Shown in pieces: positions 1 through 11,059 of a stretch of DNA of 64,000 nt. Each line of letters starts with the position of its first letter. Position 1 is the first letter of the stretch. Source of the stretch: Cheilinus undulatus (Eukaryota > Chordata > Actinopteri > Labriformes > Labridae); assembly GCF_018320785.1 (NCBI RefSeq), contig NC_054872.1, forward strand, positions 40,226,551-40,290,550, in the 5' to 3' direction. The notes below the pieces were generated by a model. It had not been told where the DNA came from, did not search any database, and was given only the letters and a program-made list of their open reading frames with translations. Position numbers and translations under genes: made by a program.

Positions 1-126
1 AAAAGACACAAACGTATGTCAGAGAAGCTCACTTTTGATGCTTTGTTCTTAAATATCCTCTAATTTTGATATTAGACAAAGATAGCCTGATCACATATAA
101 AATGTAGTTTTTAAATGATGATTGCA

Positions 127-1312
127 GGGGAAAAGCCATCCAAACCCACCCGGTCCTATGTGAAAAAGAAATTGCCCACCCTTGTTAAATCATGAATTAA
201 CTGTAATCAACCACATTGTTGGAAAGCTGAGCTCAATTTCACTATCCACACCCAGGCCTGATTACTGCCAGACCTGTCGAATCCCTTAAATAAAGCCTGT
301 CTGACAGTGAAGTTGGTTTAGATATCTCAAACAACAACACATCATGCCACCACCTAAAGAAATTCAAGAACAAATGAGGAAAAAGTCACTGATTTCTATT
401 AGTCTAGAAAGGTTAACAAAGCCATTTCCATTTCTCCAGCAAACTACGGTGAGAATCATTGCCCACAAATGGAGAAAACTTGGAACAGTGGTGTTCCCCC
501 CCAGGAGTGGCCGGCCTACCAAAATTACTCCAAGAGTGAACTCATCCAGAAGGTCACAAAAGAACCCAGAACATTGTCAGACCTGCAGGCCTCACTTGGC
601 TTAGTTAAAGGCAGAGTTCAGGATTTAACAGTAAGAAAGAGACCGGGCAAAAATGGCATCCATGGGAGAGTTCCAAGGCCAAAACCAGTGCTGACCAAAA
701 AGAACACAAAGGCTCTTCTCACATTTGCTAAATGACATCTTGATGATCCTCAAGACTTTAGGGAAAATATTTGGTGGACTAATGAGACGAAAGTTGGACT
801 TTTCCTCTCCATTAGACTTACAAAGAATTTCTTAAAAAGATCATCATACCAACAGTCAAACATGGTGCTGGTAGTGTGATGGTCTGGGGCTGCTTGCTGC
901 TTCAGGGCCTGGATGACTTGCTGTAATTGATGGAACCATGAGTTCCGGTCTCTAACAGAAAATCCTGATGGAGAATGTGCAGCCATCAGTTTATAACCAC
1001 AATGATCCCAAACACACCAGCAAGTCCACCTCTGAATGGCATAAAAAAATAAAACAGGTTTTCAAGTGGTCAAGTCTGGACTTAAAACTGATTGAGATGC
1101 TGGAAAACCCTCCAACATGACTGAAATAAAACAATTCTGCAAGAAGAGTGGGCCAAAAATCCCCCACAGTGATGTGAAAGACTCACTGCCAGTTATTGCA
1201 AACACTAGCTTGCAGTTTTTGCTGCAGAGAGGGGCACAACCAGTTATTAGGTTTAGGCAATTACAATTTCACATAGGGCCAGGTAGGTTCGGACGGCTTT
1301 TTTGTCCTTTAT
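127..1312 (+). mobile_element. Degraded Tc1-like DNA transposon
   Basis: The two ends are imperfect inverted repeats: the block near 127-175, containing CCTATGTGAAA, matches in reverse the block near 1250-1312, containing TTTCACATAGG. Between them lies a decayed Tc1-type transposase. The same right-end sequence recurs as a solitary fragment in gene B (about 33546-33600) and gene D (about 62396-62470). The outermost bases and TA target duplication are not clear, so the ends are approximate. Confidence 0.7.
344..1250 (+). pseudogene. Tc1-like transposase pseudogene
   Basis: The first frame (344-604) starts MPPPKEIQEQ and reads through the N-terminal helix-turn-helix region (TVRIIAHKWRK, then a GRPTK-like linker). 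A shifted frame continues at about 600-735. Further on, pieces of the DDE catalytic region are recognisable in changing frames: TNETKVGLF near 780, KHGAGSVMVWG near 860 and NHNDPKHT near 1000. Several frameshifts and stops separate these blocks, so no active transposase is made. It is a cut-and-paste transposase remnant with no host role visible. Confidence 0.75.
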
Positions 1313-2797
1313 AAATTAAATCATGATCATAAAACTGCATTCTGTATTTACTCGGGTGATCTTTTTCTAATATAAAAATTAGTTTGATGAGCAAACATGT
1401 TAAACATAAACCAGGAAGGGGAAAAATACTTTTACATGGCACTTGAAAACACTTGACTAAATCATACTTAGAATAGGAGTAAAAACCTGCCTAGTCAGCA
1501 GTAATGTACATCATGTTTACTAGTAAACTGCTGGTTTCTATAGTCCATTTATCAAGTCTGTTACAAGATGTTTCCCACAAAAAGAAAGCAATCAATATCC
1601 TGTATCCTACCTTAACATGATCAGGTTAAAGATTAATTTATTTTACTTAAAGAATTTGCATTTTTATAAACTTATCTAATCTAAATCCTGCACACTTACC
1701 CACAGATCTGGAGAAAAGGCAGCAATGTGATGAAAATGTTTCGTCTCAGTTGCCAGACGCAGATCCTTCTGTGGTCCTGCAGCCCCGGCAGTGTCAGCTT
1801 GATCTATTTAAAGTGTTTGCTCTGCCAGTGGAACATTGTAATCCTGTTAGCTTAGCCTTAATCCACGTTCACTTTCAGCGCATACATGCATGAGCACTGC
1901 TTGTGCAGCAGCGTATAAAAAGGCATGTGTTTACAAGACAGAAAATATGAACACACAATTTAATTGAGGGATTTTTTTCATTTTAATTTTGACAATGATC
2001 ATCTGCCTCAGACAGTGTAAATAGTCTTAACGACAAAAAGAGTAGCCACCACCAACTAGTATAGAGACTCAACTTATGCTATGGGAATTTATTTAAACAT
2101 TATTCTTTTAAATGTTTTAAAATGTTTTGCTTTATTTATAGTTGGACTGATGGATGTATGGGGTTGGATAGTTTTGTTTCTGCAAAGAAAAATGCTCTTT
2201 AAAGAGATAATAAAGACAACCTTGAACCTTGATGTAAAAAAAATCACATAAAAAAAGAGAAGCCAATACCAGCCAGTGTGGCCATGAAGTAGTTTATAAA
2301 GAAACTGACTGCTGAAAAAGTAAAGTTCACACCATCCTATCATTATAATTCAATAATGGGATTTTTTGATAAAATATATGACAGCCTTCGGCTCTATGAT
2401 GGCAACCCACACCAACCAAAAAAGTCGATTACTTAGACGTCACCAAAATATTGCTTCATGATCTGAAAAGGACCAGGCATTTAAACTGATTTACACTGAT
2501 GTAACTGAAACACTGATTTTAAATTTTCAATATCAAGTGGAGGCATCCATTGTTAAAAACTGAGGCCAATGCAGAGTGTCCAGCAGAGGCTGAACAACTG
2601 CGAGTCACATAAACACCCATAATAACATTTTTACAGCTGGAAAAAACATACTACAGCATAATTTGAAAAATGGCTTTGGTCAGAATGTCTTTATGAGCAC
2701 ACTCTGAAGAGGACTGAATTTTTTTAACTTTGATTTTAAGGATATAGATTATATATAACTGAGGGCATGGCTGATATGACATCAGGCCAGCAGGAGG
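1313..2797. other. Gene-free stretch
   Basis: AT-rich sequence with no convincing coding exon on either strand and no recognisable repeat family. The short open frames here have no domain motifs and no matching splice sites. Confidence 0.5.
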
Positions 2798-2805
2798 GTT
2801 TGTGC

Positions 2806-4688
2806 CAGGGCCGGTTCTAGGCATGCATACATGAGGGGGCAGGTAGAAATGTGAAGGGGGCAGCATGCGTACACATCATGCTCCAGCATATTTTTTGTTG
2901 TTGTTGTCTGTGAGGTACCAGCAGCATCACTGCTACTGGTACAGGCAGGAGCAGCACTTTTAAAAGCTCTGAAAAATGGATGCATCGTGCAGAACTGAAG
3001 GAAACTTTAAGTCCAATGGCAAAATTGTGTTTCATGCTTCGCTGTCATGATCAGTTTGAGTTTGTAGAAAATAGATGCAGAAACGCACATGAAGCTCTTT
3101 ATGAGCTGCTGAAAGCAGTGGGAATGGATGAGAGTAAAAGTTTTGTAAAAATTACTGTGATTATTATTATCATTACTATTATTATTATTATTATCATCAT
3201 CAAACCACCTCAAACCAGCATGCAGAACTAGAGACTGGGTGGGGCTTTCTGTAGCAGGCATGAAAACGGGTCAGGGGTGAAAAACGTGAGAAGGATACAA
3301 CCCCTCTAGGGGGGTCCGGGGGAATTCTCCCCTGTAAGAAAATTTTGAATATTTCATATTTAAAAGTGTCAATCTGGTGCATTTTGAGAGAAAAATCAAG
3401 CAGAATTACAAGACAGTATGAATGTATAATAAAGTATCTATCTATACATGGTCACATTATGCTTTATAAAAAATGAGACTGACAACTTCTCTCATGAAAT
3501 GCGCAACAGAACAACTTTAATTTAGTCGCTCAGATGTGCAAATGGCCTGTCAGTATTATCATCAAATACAGACCCTGACAATGACAAGCCTCAGACCACA
3601 TTTATGTATGACAGGCTGTATATGCTAACCAGCCAAGCCTCTCCATACACAGCTCACTGCGCAATCAGTGTTGCCAGATACAGCTGATAGTTTCCAGCCC
3701 AAAACTTGTCCAAAAACCGCCAGAGTGCACAAAACAGCCCAATAATCAATATTTAGTGCTTTTCTTTTGATGAACGAACAAAACTCCATAAAAGTCCACT
3801 GACAGCTTAAGTACACCAAAAATAACTCCTATAATGACAAGCAACAACAGTCAACCATCACAACATACTGATTTCAGGTGCATGACCACCACCTGCATCT
3901 CTATTCCTCCAAAAAACGGCAGATCTTATGAAGCTCAACAACATAACAGAATTAATCTGTATATTTCATATCATCAATACAGTAACTGGTTAGGGTTAAA
4001 CACACACTCCACTTTCAGAGAGATAAATACACTTATCACAATTATTATAATTTACAGGAGACAGACATGACTGTATTATCTCACCTTTAGAGTTGGGGGT
4101 TGCTCCTTTAACACTGATGAAGAGCACAGAAACATCTGATCATAACATCTGTCTACATCAGCGTATGTGGCAGCTGGGTGTGCAGTTCAATAACATGAGG
4201 CTAATGCATAACTCCTCTCACCAGAATGTGTTGCTAGCTATAATGTAAAACACTGAAGCGTTCGACTTTTTGTTTACTTTATCAGGACCCCCACTCTTCC
4301 TACACAACAGGATGTTTTCCAGCTTCTTTATCGTCTTTATCGGTCTCCGAGAGTTTAGCTCTCTTGCAGACACACACGCACACACATATAAACACGCACG
4401 GCACGACATGCACAACCATCTCTCGCTCGCGCCCGCGCTCCCTCCAGTGAACTCTACAGGATACTCAGAGTGACTGACAGGTTACAGAAGCGCTGGGTGT
4501 TTCCTGGGAGGAGGGTCTATGCTGACTGCAGACAGTAGATCCCCGGACGGCTGTGTGCCACAGCACGGAGCGGAGTGGAGAGAGCGATGAGGAAGCTTGT
4601 GCCCTTTTCGGCGGATTTGGTTTGAGGGGGCAAGGCATTTGTTTGAGGGGGCGTTGCCCCCTCTTGCCCCTGCGTATAGCCAGCCCCG
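2806..4688. mobile_element. hAT-type DNA transposon, non-autonomous, with 8-bp target duplication
   Basis: The element starts CAGGGCCGG and ends CCAGCCCCG, with imperfect inverted termini that both run into a GAGGGGGCA block. It is flanked by identical 8-bp copies of GTTTGTGC at 2798-2805 and 4689-4696, which is the size typical of the hAT superfamily. The roughly 1.88-kb interior has no intact transposase. An ATT/ATC microsatellite lies inside at about 3160-3202. Confidence 0.75.
3160..3202. repeat. ATT/ATC microsatellite
   Basis: Short run of ATT and ATC triplets inside the hAT-like element. Confidence 0.85.
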
Positions 4689-4712
4689 GTTTGTGCCCAC
4701 TTCAGCTTCACC

Positions 4713-5270
4713 TTACATTGCAAAGCACATGGATACGCCTGTTTCTGGGTTTCTCACTGCCGAATCCATCTTGCAAAGCTCCCATCTGAACCGTTTGGGC
4801 CCGGTTAGAAAGTGACAGGGCCAATCAGCGACGAGGGGCAGTGCTTTCAGGTGCGGTGGAGTTGTGACGTAAGCAAGCAGCAACAAGAGACCTGTGAAAT
4901 TATGGCGGAAGAGATTAGCGTGGATGCTGCTAAAGCACCAGTTTTATCAGAACTTTATAACATTTCTTTGTTAAAAGAAGAACAAAGAACCGCAGTGCGT
5001 TGTTTTCTTTTTTAAAACGACTAAAGTCATGTACTGACATGTCTGCATTGTTTATCTTATGCAGTTCTCTAAGGAGTTTACTCCTTCGGTAGGAGCGCAC
5101 CTCGGTTTGGGGCTACAATGTGTTTTGTTGCTCTGATTGACCCGTAAAGATGTGACAGAGCGTCCAATCACCCTCCGAGTTTTTTTTTTTTTCAAAGGCT
5201 CTGCCCTTTCCCAAATGCTGTCTGTGAGTCGTTCATCAGATGGATGTGTGAAACACATCGTGCCAGGTTA
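4713..5270 (+). mobile_element. Repeat family carrying a helicase-like N-terminal fragment, copy 1
   Basis: Closely similar to 31194-31748. Both begin with a GCAAAGCA..ATGGATACGCC block and end near CAGATGGATGTGTGAAACAC followed by CAGGTTA. An open frame at 4902-5015 starts MAEEISVDAAKAPVLSEL and continues LLKEEQRTAVRCFLF. The LKEEQRxAxxxFL pattern resembles the segment just before Walker A in RecQ-like helicases, but the rest of any such gene is absent. This looks like an internally deleted transposon that keeps the 5' end of its gene. The superfamily is not determined. Confidence 0.55.
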
Positions 5271-6332
5271 CCGTAAAACACCAAATAATAGCCCAGGCAT
5301 TTATTTGTCTCAATCACTGAGCAGACCAGGTGTTTATTTGGGACCAGGCTGCTATTTGGAACAAGCATTTAATTCCTTTCTCACAAAAATCTTGCTTAGC
5401 AAAAATTGGAAAAATATGGTAAATGTAATCAAACGATTTATTTACACCAGTATGAATATCACTTTTACATTTTTAAGACAAGATTACAGTATCATAGTTA
5501 TACTTTTGTCTTCCTCTGTCTACTCAACACTCTCTAAACACTTTAAATACTGGTAAGGAACTAAACAAACACAAAGTTGACGACAGACAGTTTAAAGTTA
5601 ATGTCGTACTTTTTCATTTTTTAGCTGCACCGGGGTATGGCGCTGCTATCTCACTTGAGAAAACGAGCAAGGGACGGGGGTGCCCCAGCCAATGAGGAGG
5701 CTAGTACTCGCAGCCAATCAGGCTCAGGTCAGAGGAAGCGTTCCTATTGGCCGCTGTAGCTTCCGTATCTCAGCTCTGTGAGAAGTTGATTCAATGGCGG
5801 AATTACGGCGGTGTTCAGTAATACCCATCTGCAGCCGCGGCCACCGTACAAAACACGCCACCTACAAAACACGCCCACTTGTCTGGTTAGGTTTTGGGGT
5901 GGCTCATTGGGGTAGGCGTGGATTGTACGGAGCGGCTGCGGCTGCAGCTGCAGCTAGACCCTTCTCGCGGTGTTCGGTCCCGTGTAGGATTTGTTCATGA
6001 TGAGATGAAGTGTTTTCTTGCCTGTGATTCGGCCGTTGATTTCAGTGGAAAAGCAGAGCAAAATCCCTCCACACCGCTTTTCCAACGTGAGTATACTATT
6101 CAGCGGACATTTTCACGCGTGAGGAGACACGTAAAGAAAGGGGCGGAGCTACGGAGCTCAAACAGGGAGAAGAACAGGAGGGGGAGTTTTGAGTTGATTT
6201 TATACGGTTCTCATCTCATTTCAGTCACATATCGGAGCTGTAAATAAATAACACCCGGCATTTATTTGGAACAGGCGTTTATTTGTTAAAATGTAGTGCC
6301 ACACCCGGCGATTATTTGGTGTTTTACGGTAA
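5268..6332. mobile_element. TIR DNA transposon (TTACCGTAAAACACC ends)
   Basis: Perfect 15-bp inverted termini, TTACCGTAAAACACC at 5268-5282 and its complement at 6318-6332, extend with few changes through CAAATAAT. Subterminal GCATTTATTTG-like motifs repeat near both ends. The interior is GC-rich with a GCTGCGGCTGCAGCTGC run near 5936-5954. It has no recognisable transposase and so is non-autonomous. It abuts the end of the neighbouring helicase-fragment repeat, suggesting insertion at that edge. Confidence 0.8.
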
Positions 6333-7787
6333 GCTTCACCAGTGGTGTCTGAAAAAATTAGTTTGAGGCTGTGATTTCATCGTAACAGCCACAGGTTGGC
6401 CTTAAAGACGAGGTAACCATATGGCTGATGTTCACCTTTTTAAGGTACTTGCAAATAAGACAATACCCAAGTGTTTTACATCAAAGTGTTCAGGACAGTC
6501 TCAGCTTTATGAAAACTGGAGCCCATTTTTGTCCCAGAGGAGTGTGAAGATTTATTTATGTAAATGCAATCTTTGAAAATGGTGAATCTCTTGTGAAAAC
6601 ACCTTCACGCACGAATTGTTTTGGTGCTTAAAATAGGTTGACCAAAGTCATAGCTTCACAAAATTAGTGGAAAATATGAATAAAATAATAGGTAAGTGCA
6701 GAAAACAAGTCTGAAATAACATTTTGTCATATTGTTATTGAGCATAAATGTTGTCTGTCATTCTATTTTCACCATAATCACTGCTTCTCTGCATTTGTTT
6801 AAAGGCTTCTGCAACATTTAAACGCTTCGCCGCCATTTTCATTTTGAACTCTCTCCGCTCTCCCCTGTCTCTTGCCTTACCTCTCCAGCAAAAACTGTGG
6901 GAGGGAGGGCATTGGGGATTCAAGAGTTTAACTGGTTGAGAAGGTTAACGGACAAAGGATTCAACAAATTTGGATGTGCAAGTTGATGGACAAAAGATTC
7001 CTTCAATGACGCACAGTGAGAGGCAACCACATGTGCCCATTGCTTTCTTAATGGCCCTGTAACTCCGGCTGTGAATCACGTGAAATGGCAAGTGAGGGAG
7101 GAAGTGAAAGATGAGATTCTCCCATTCACAGAAGTGTTTAAACTTGCATTCGTACGACGTAAAATGACAAAGATAATATTAAAAACAGCAAAATTGCAAC
7201 AGTGATTTTACACTTGCATAATAAAGTGATTAACCAATTTGCCTGGTATGCAGACGATCAATATCACGAACAATTTAGTCTTGCAGACATCCTTCTACTC
7301 ATCTAAGTAAGAGTACTGAGTCTGACACTGAGCTTGGAGGCTAGCAGCGCCCCTTTAACAACTTTTACCCTCGTTTTGTCACAAACCTGCTTTTAATTAA
7401 AACTAGTCAGCAAATATAGCATACCTTAAGGGGTGAGCAGGAGTAATGTCACAAACAAGCCTGTTTTATGATTTTTTTTTTTTTTTTACATGAATCACAG
7501 AAGCTACTTTCAGTTTAAGAGCCAGTTTCCTTTCTTCTAGTTTTGTTGTTTTTTTTACCACACATTTATAGAGCCAATCTGGGAGCAAATAAAGAGCCGT
7601 TTGAGAGCTTAAAACCAGCACTTAGTACAGAGCTGAGCTAAATGATCCTGATCTGGATCATCACAATGAGTGAGGTCAAATAGGCAGCAGCTGTGCAAAA
7701 GCTATGTCAGGGGTTCCCGTGCCAAACTGTGATAAAAACCACCCAGACCTGACCTAGGTGTGTCATTGTTTCTCTGTGTGCTTTTCT

Positions 7788-7819
<32 letters not shown>

Positions 7820-9084
7820 CATTTTGAACGGCTGGCACAACTGTACACAGCAGATAACTTGTATTTTGGTACAGAATCACTTCCTCTCCCTAATCTGGAG
7901 TTCTCTGACATGACGTCTTCCTAATCAGACTCTAAACTGAACCTTCAGAGATTTTTATTTTCCTAATGTGGTTACCTCCCTCCTTCTGTGTTGACATAAA
8001 GAAAGCCCAGTTTCCCTGTTTCATTTTCTTTTCCCTATAAAAAAATGTTATAAAAGTTCTCACAATCACTTCCTTTACTAATAAAGAGGAACAAAGTAGT
8101 GCAGAGCTGAAGGGGAATGCATACTGTTTGAGAAAAATGAGCCAAGGTGTAATTTTTTTTTTTTTTTTTTCATTTTAGAGGAAGCCAGCATACAAATCAC
8201 CCGAAACTTGGTTGGGGTTTCAGAAGTTATTTTGGTGCATGTACCCTTAAAGATGGCTTCCTGTTTGACAGTGGAAACAGTGCTGTAGAATCATGCCATT
8301 TTGACACTAATAAACAGTGTGTGAGCTCAATCAAAGAGTAAAATACTGGGACTTAAATTCAGTGGCTGATTATTTATAAAATATCTAAATTTGTTGGTCC
8401 TGCAGATGTGTTAGTAAATCAGCCAAAGGTGCACTGTTCTACCACAAAGGCTTTAAAAGCTCTTTTTTTGAAGCACGCCAGTCCTTTGTTGTTGATATTC
8501 AGGTTTTTTTTGGACAATCCCTTGATTGTTTTTAAGGCATTATGTATGCTACAGATGAGTTTATTTCTGTTTGTAACTAGGAATGGTGAATAAACATGGT
8601 GAGCAGTAGAGAAGGATGGGCTGCCTGCTTTTATACATCAATATGAGAAGATAAGGTGAGGTAGAAAGAGCTCTAAAGATTCATTTTTACCAAGCAGTCC
8701 AGTTTGGTGCAGTTCAGCTCAGTAAACCCTGATATTGCATGTGTTTCTACAGACATCTGTACCCTTAAGGCTCATTTATGCTCTTCATCTGAAACACATG
8801 CAGACACAGCTTACAGATGCAGACCAAACATTGCAAAAACACAGCTAATCATGGAAGCAGCGTTGAGCAATGTAGTCAACAGTTCAAGCAACAAAATAAT
8901 GGCAGAACTGTCTGAGGAAATGTTGCGAAATATGTCTTGCATCCAATTCTTTGTCAAAAGGGCACCTGGACTCGGTTGAGGTTCTTGACGAAGAATTTGA
9001 TAACTACATAGACATAATGTCCTGCAATAAAAAGAAAGCCCACTTGGAGTTTGCAAAGAACTCAAGTGAAAGCCAAGCAGGCTT
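6333..9084. other. Gene-free stretch with homopolymer tracts
   Basis: No coding exon is supported. Long T runs occur at about 7470-7490, 7791-7820 and 8152-8170. An open frame at 8704-8979 has no known motif and no splice context, and is left unassigned. Confidence 0.5.
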
Positions 9085-9425
9085 TCATGTATTTTGCACT
9101 TCTATCTGGCCGCTGTGCCATAAAGCCCAGATCAGTGGAGGGCCGCAGTGATGGTTGTCCTTTCAGGAACTTTGTCTCATCTCCACCCAGATCTCTGCAG
9201 CTCAGTGACCATCAGGTTCTTGGTCACCTGTCTTACTAAAGCCCTTCTCCCCCCATTGGTCAGACAACCAGCTCTTGGATGAGTCCTGGTTGTACCAAAC
9301 TTCTTCCATTTGAGAGTTCTGGAGGCCACTGTGCTCTTCCTTTGACCTCATGGCTTGGCTTTTGCTCTGATATGCATTGACAGATAGGAGGCCCTCTATA
9401 GAGAGGTGTGCACCTTTTCAAATCA
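9085..9425. repeat. Interspersed repeat fragment, internally deleted
   Basis: The sequence around TGGTTGTACCAAACTTC, GGCCACTGTGCTCTT and TTTGACCTCATGGCTTGG is a familiar fish interspersed repeat. I recognise the sequence but cannot assign its class with certainty. The block between the second and third motifs is shorter than usual, so this copy is deleted. Confidence 0.5.
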
Positions 9426-10699
9426 GGTCCAGTTTAAAAAATAAAGCATAAAACAACAGAAGACTTCTGTGAAGGTTAAGAAAATTTCCAGACCTGCTTG
9501 TTCACTCCTGATCCTTGCAATAGGAAGTTTTCCTGTAGTTTGTCTGCCAGTCAACCAGGGTAGGAGGGAAAAAAAACTAAAATGGCTGTCTGAGGCGGCA
9601 GACCCACGCCTAAGCAGCGCCACCGAGGAACTCACACTCCCATTGATTACTATGGTGTTCAAAATTTCGAAGTCCGACAAAAAAATGAAAGGGTGCACAG
9701 ATCATCACCAAAATCTAACAGATTCTTCCCTTTCATTATCCCAATATTCCCTGAAAGTTTGGTGAAAATACAACTTTCCATTCTCGAGTTATCTTGTACA
9801 CATACAAACAAACAAACGAACAAACAAAGATACAGAACCCTTTACATAACCCCCTGCCGATTTCACCGGCATGGGTAATTAAGATGAAAAGCCCTGCTAT
9901 TTGCATTCACACCTGCAGCTCACCTGGTAAAATTCAGGACATTTTCAAGAGTTTTGTGCAAGTGTGAATAAAGTTTAAGCTGAATTCATATCAAATCTGA
10001 CTTGTGAATGGTATCAGCCCTCTCGTCCACTTCTAAGAAATAAAGGAATTAAGAAATCAGCAAATATTTACCTGCTGTATCGCTTTAATTTTCTGTAAAC
10101 ATCATGTGAATTTTCTACCTTCATACAGTGCCTCAAAAGCAATAAAAAACACATTTAATTCTTGGTAAATAAATGCAATTTAGGCCCTATGGTCCCATGT
10201 AACTACACAGTTTCAATAATCTATGTAATATGAAAAATAAAAAAATATCAAGCTTTACTTTTTACATGCAGAAGTAGATACATCATATGACATAAAATGT
10301 ATTGCATCAATAAAATCATAAAAACAGTTGGCAAACAAAAAATAAAAGTGAGATTGTGATAGAATATGGCATTTAGCTGCACTCGAGGTTTTATATTTGA
10401 AGTATCCAGGAGTTATAATTATGTTGATAACATAAGACTTATACATTATGGCATTAAGATTTGTTGAAGGATTACTAATGTAAAGATTCTGATGGCCTTT
10501 GTTAAACTACTGAGTACAGCTTTGCGCATTCAGCAAAAGTCTTTAACTGTTAAAACAATAACTACATGTTTTTTTTACCTGGGGATTTAAGAATGCTGCA
10601 TACAGCAATGCAAACCCCAAACAAACCCCACACTGCAAACATAAAACATACAAATGGATAAAAAAGAACAAATCACAGAAGTTGAAAATAGTCAAGCTC
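9426..10699. other. Gene-free stretch downstream of gene A
   Basis: No exon is seen. A repeat-like segment at about 9750-9885 contains a CAAA-rich run and ends in a CCTGCCGATTTCACCGGCATGG block resembling a fish interspersed repeat end. The part nearest 10699 should include the 3' UTR of gene A, but no convincing minus-strand polyadenylation site was picked. Confidence 0.4.
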
Positions 10700-11059
10700 C
10701 TAAGCAATGTTCTCTTCACTCTGAGCCAGTATATCTTTGATGTTGGAATACAACGCTACATCCTCACCTTCCCCATCATCTATCACACACTCCTTCATTC
10801 TCTCTCCTGTCATCTCCTCTTCCTCTTTACCCTCTTCACCTTGTCTGACCTTTGCATCTCCTCTTTTGATTTCAGCGTAATCTGTGTCTGTGCTTTCTTG
10901 TGGCGCCCCTGCCTCTTCGGAACTTCTCCTTTTGATCCTGGAGAAATCCAGGTTGGAATAATCCACATCTGCTTTCCCTGCTGCCTCGCCTTCTCCTCCT
11001 CCTTCTGGGGCCTCATGGTCGATGGCGTGATGATTTTCCACTGCTTGACCAACCTCTAT
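10700..11059 (-). CDS. Gene A ITIM tail exon
   Basis: Last coding exon, phase 0, 119 residues and stop. It is strongly acidic with three spaced tyrosine motifs: [16 protein letters not shown] and LYSNIKDI. The first fits the ITIM consensus V-x-Y-x-x-L. The second fits T-x-Y-x-x-I. The first and third also fit the Grb2 SH2 pattern YxN. The acceptor TATCTGACAG precedes it, and a foldback MITE lies about 160 bp upstream in the intron. Confidence 0.88.
   Translation of the reverse strand: MEVGQAVENHHAIDHEAPEGGGEGEAAGKADVDYSNLDFSRIKRRSSEEAGAPQESTDTDYAEIKRGDAKVRQGEEGKEEEEMTGERMKECVIDDGEGEDVALYSNIKDILAQSEENIA

Noticed and set aside
5794-6247. Alanine-rich plus-strand open frames as genes
   Set aside because: They lie inside a TIR transposon, the alanines come from a GCTGCGGCTGCAGC run, and there is no domain.
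8704-9151. Overlapping open frames as a small gene
   Set aside because: No motif, splice context or homologue in the array. The downstream part runs into an interspersed repeat.
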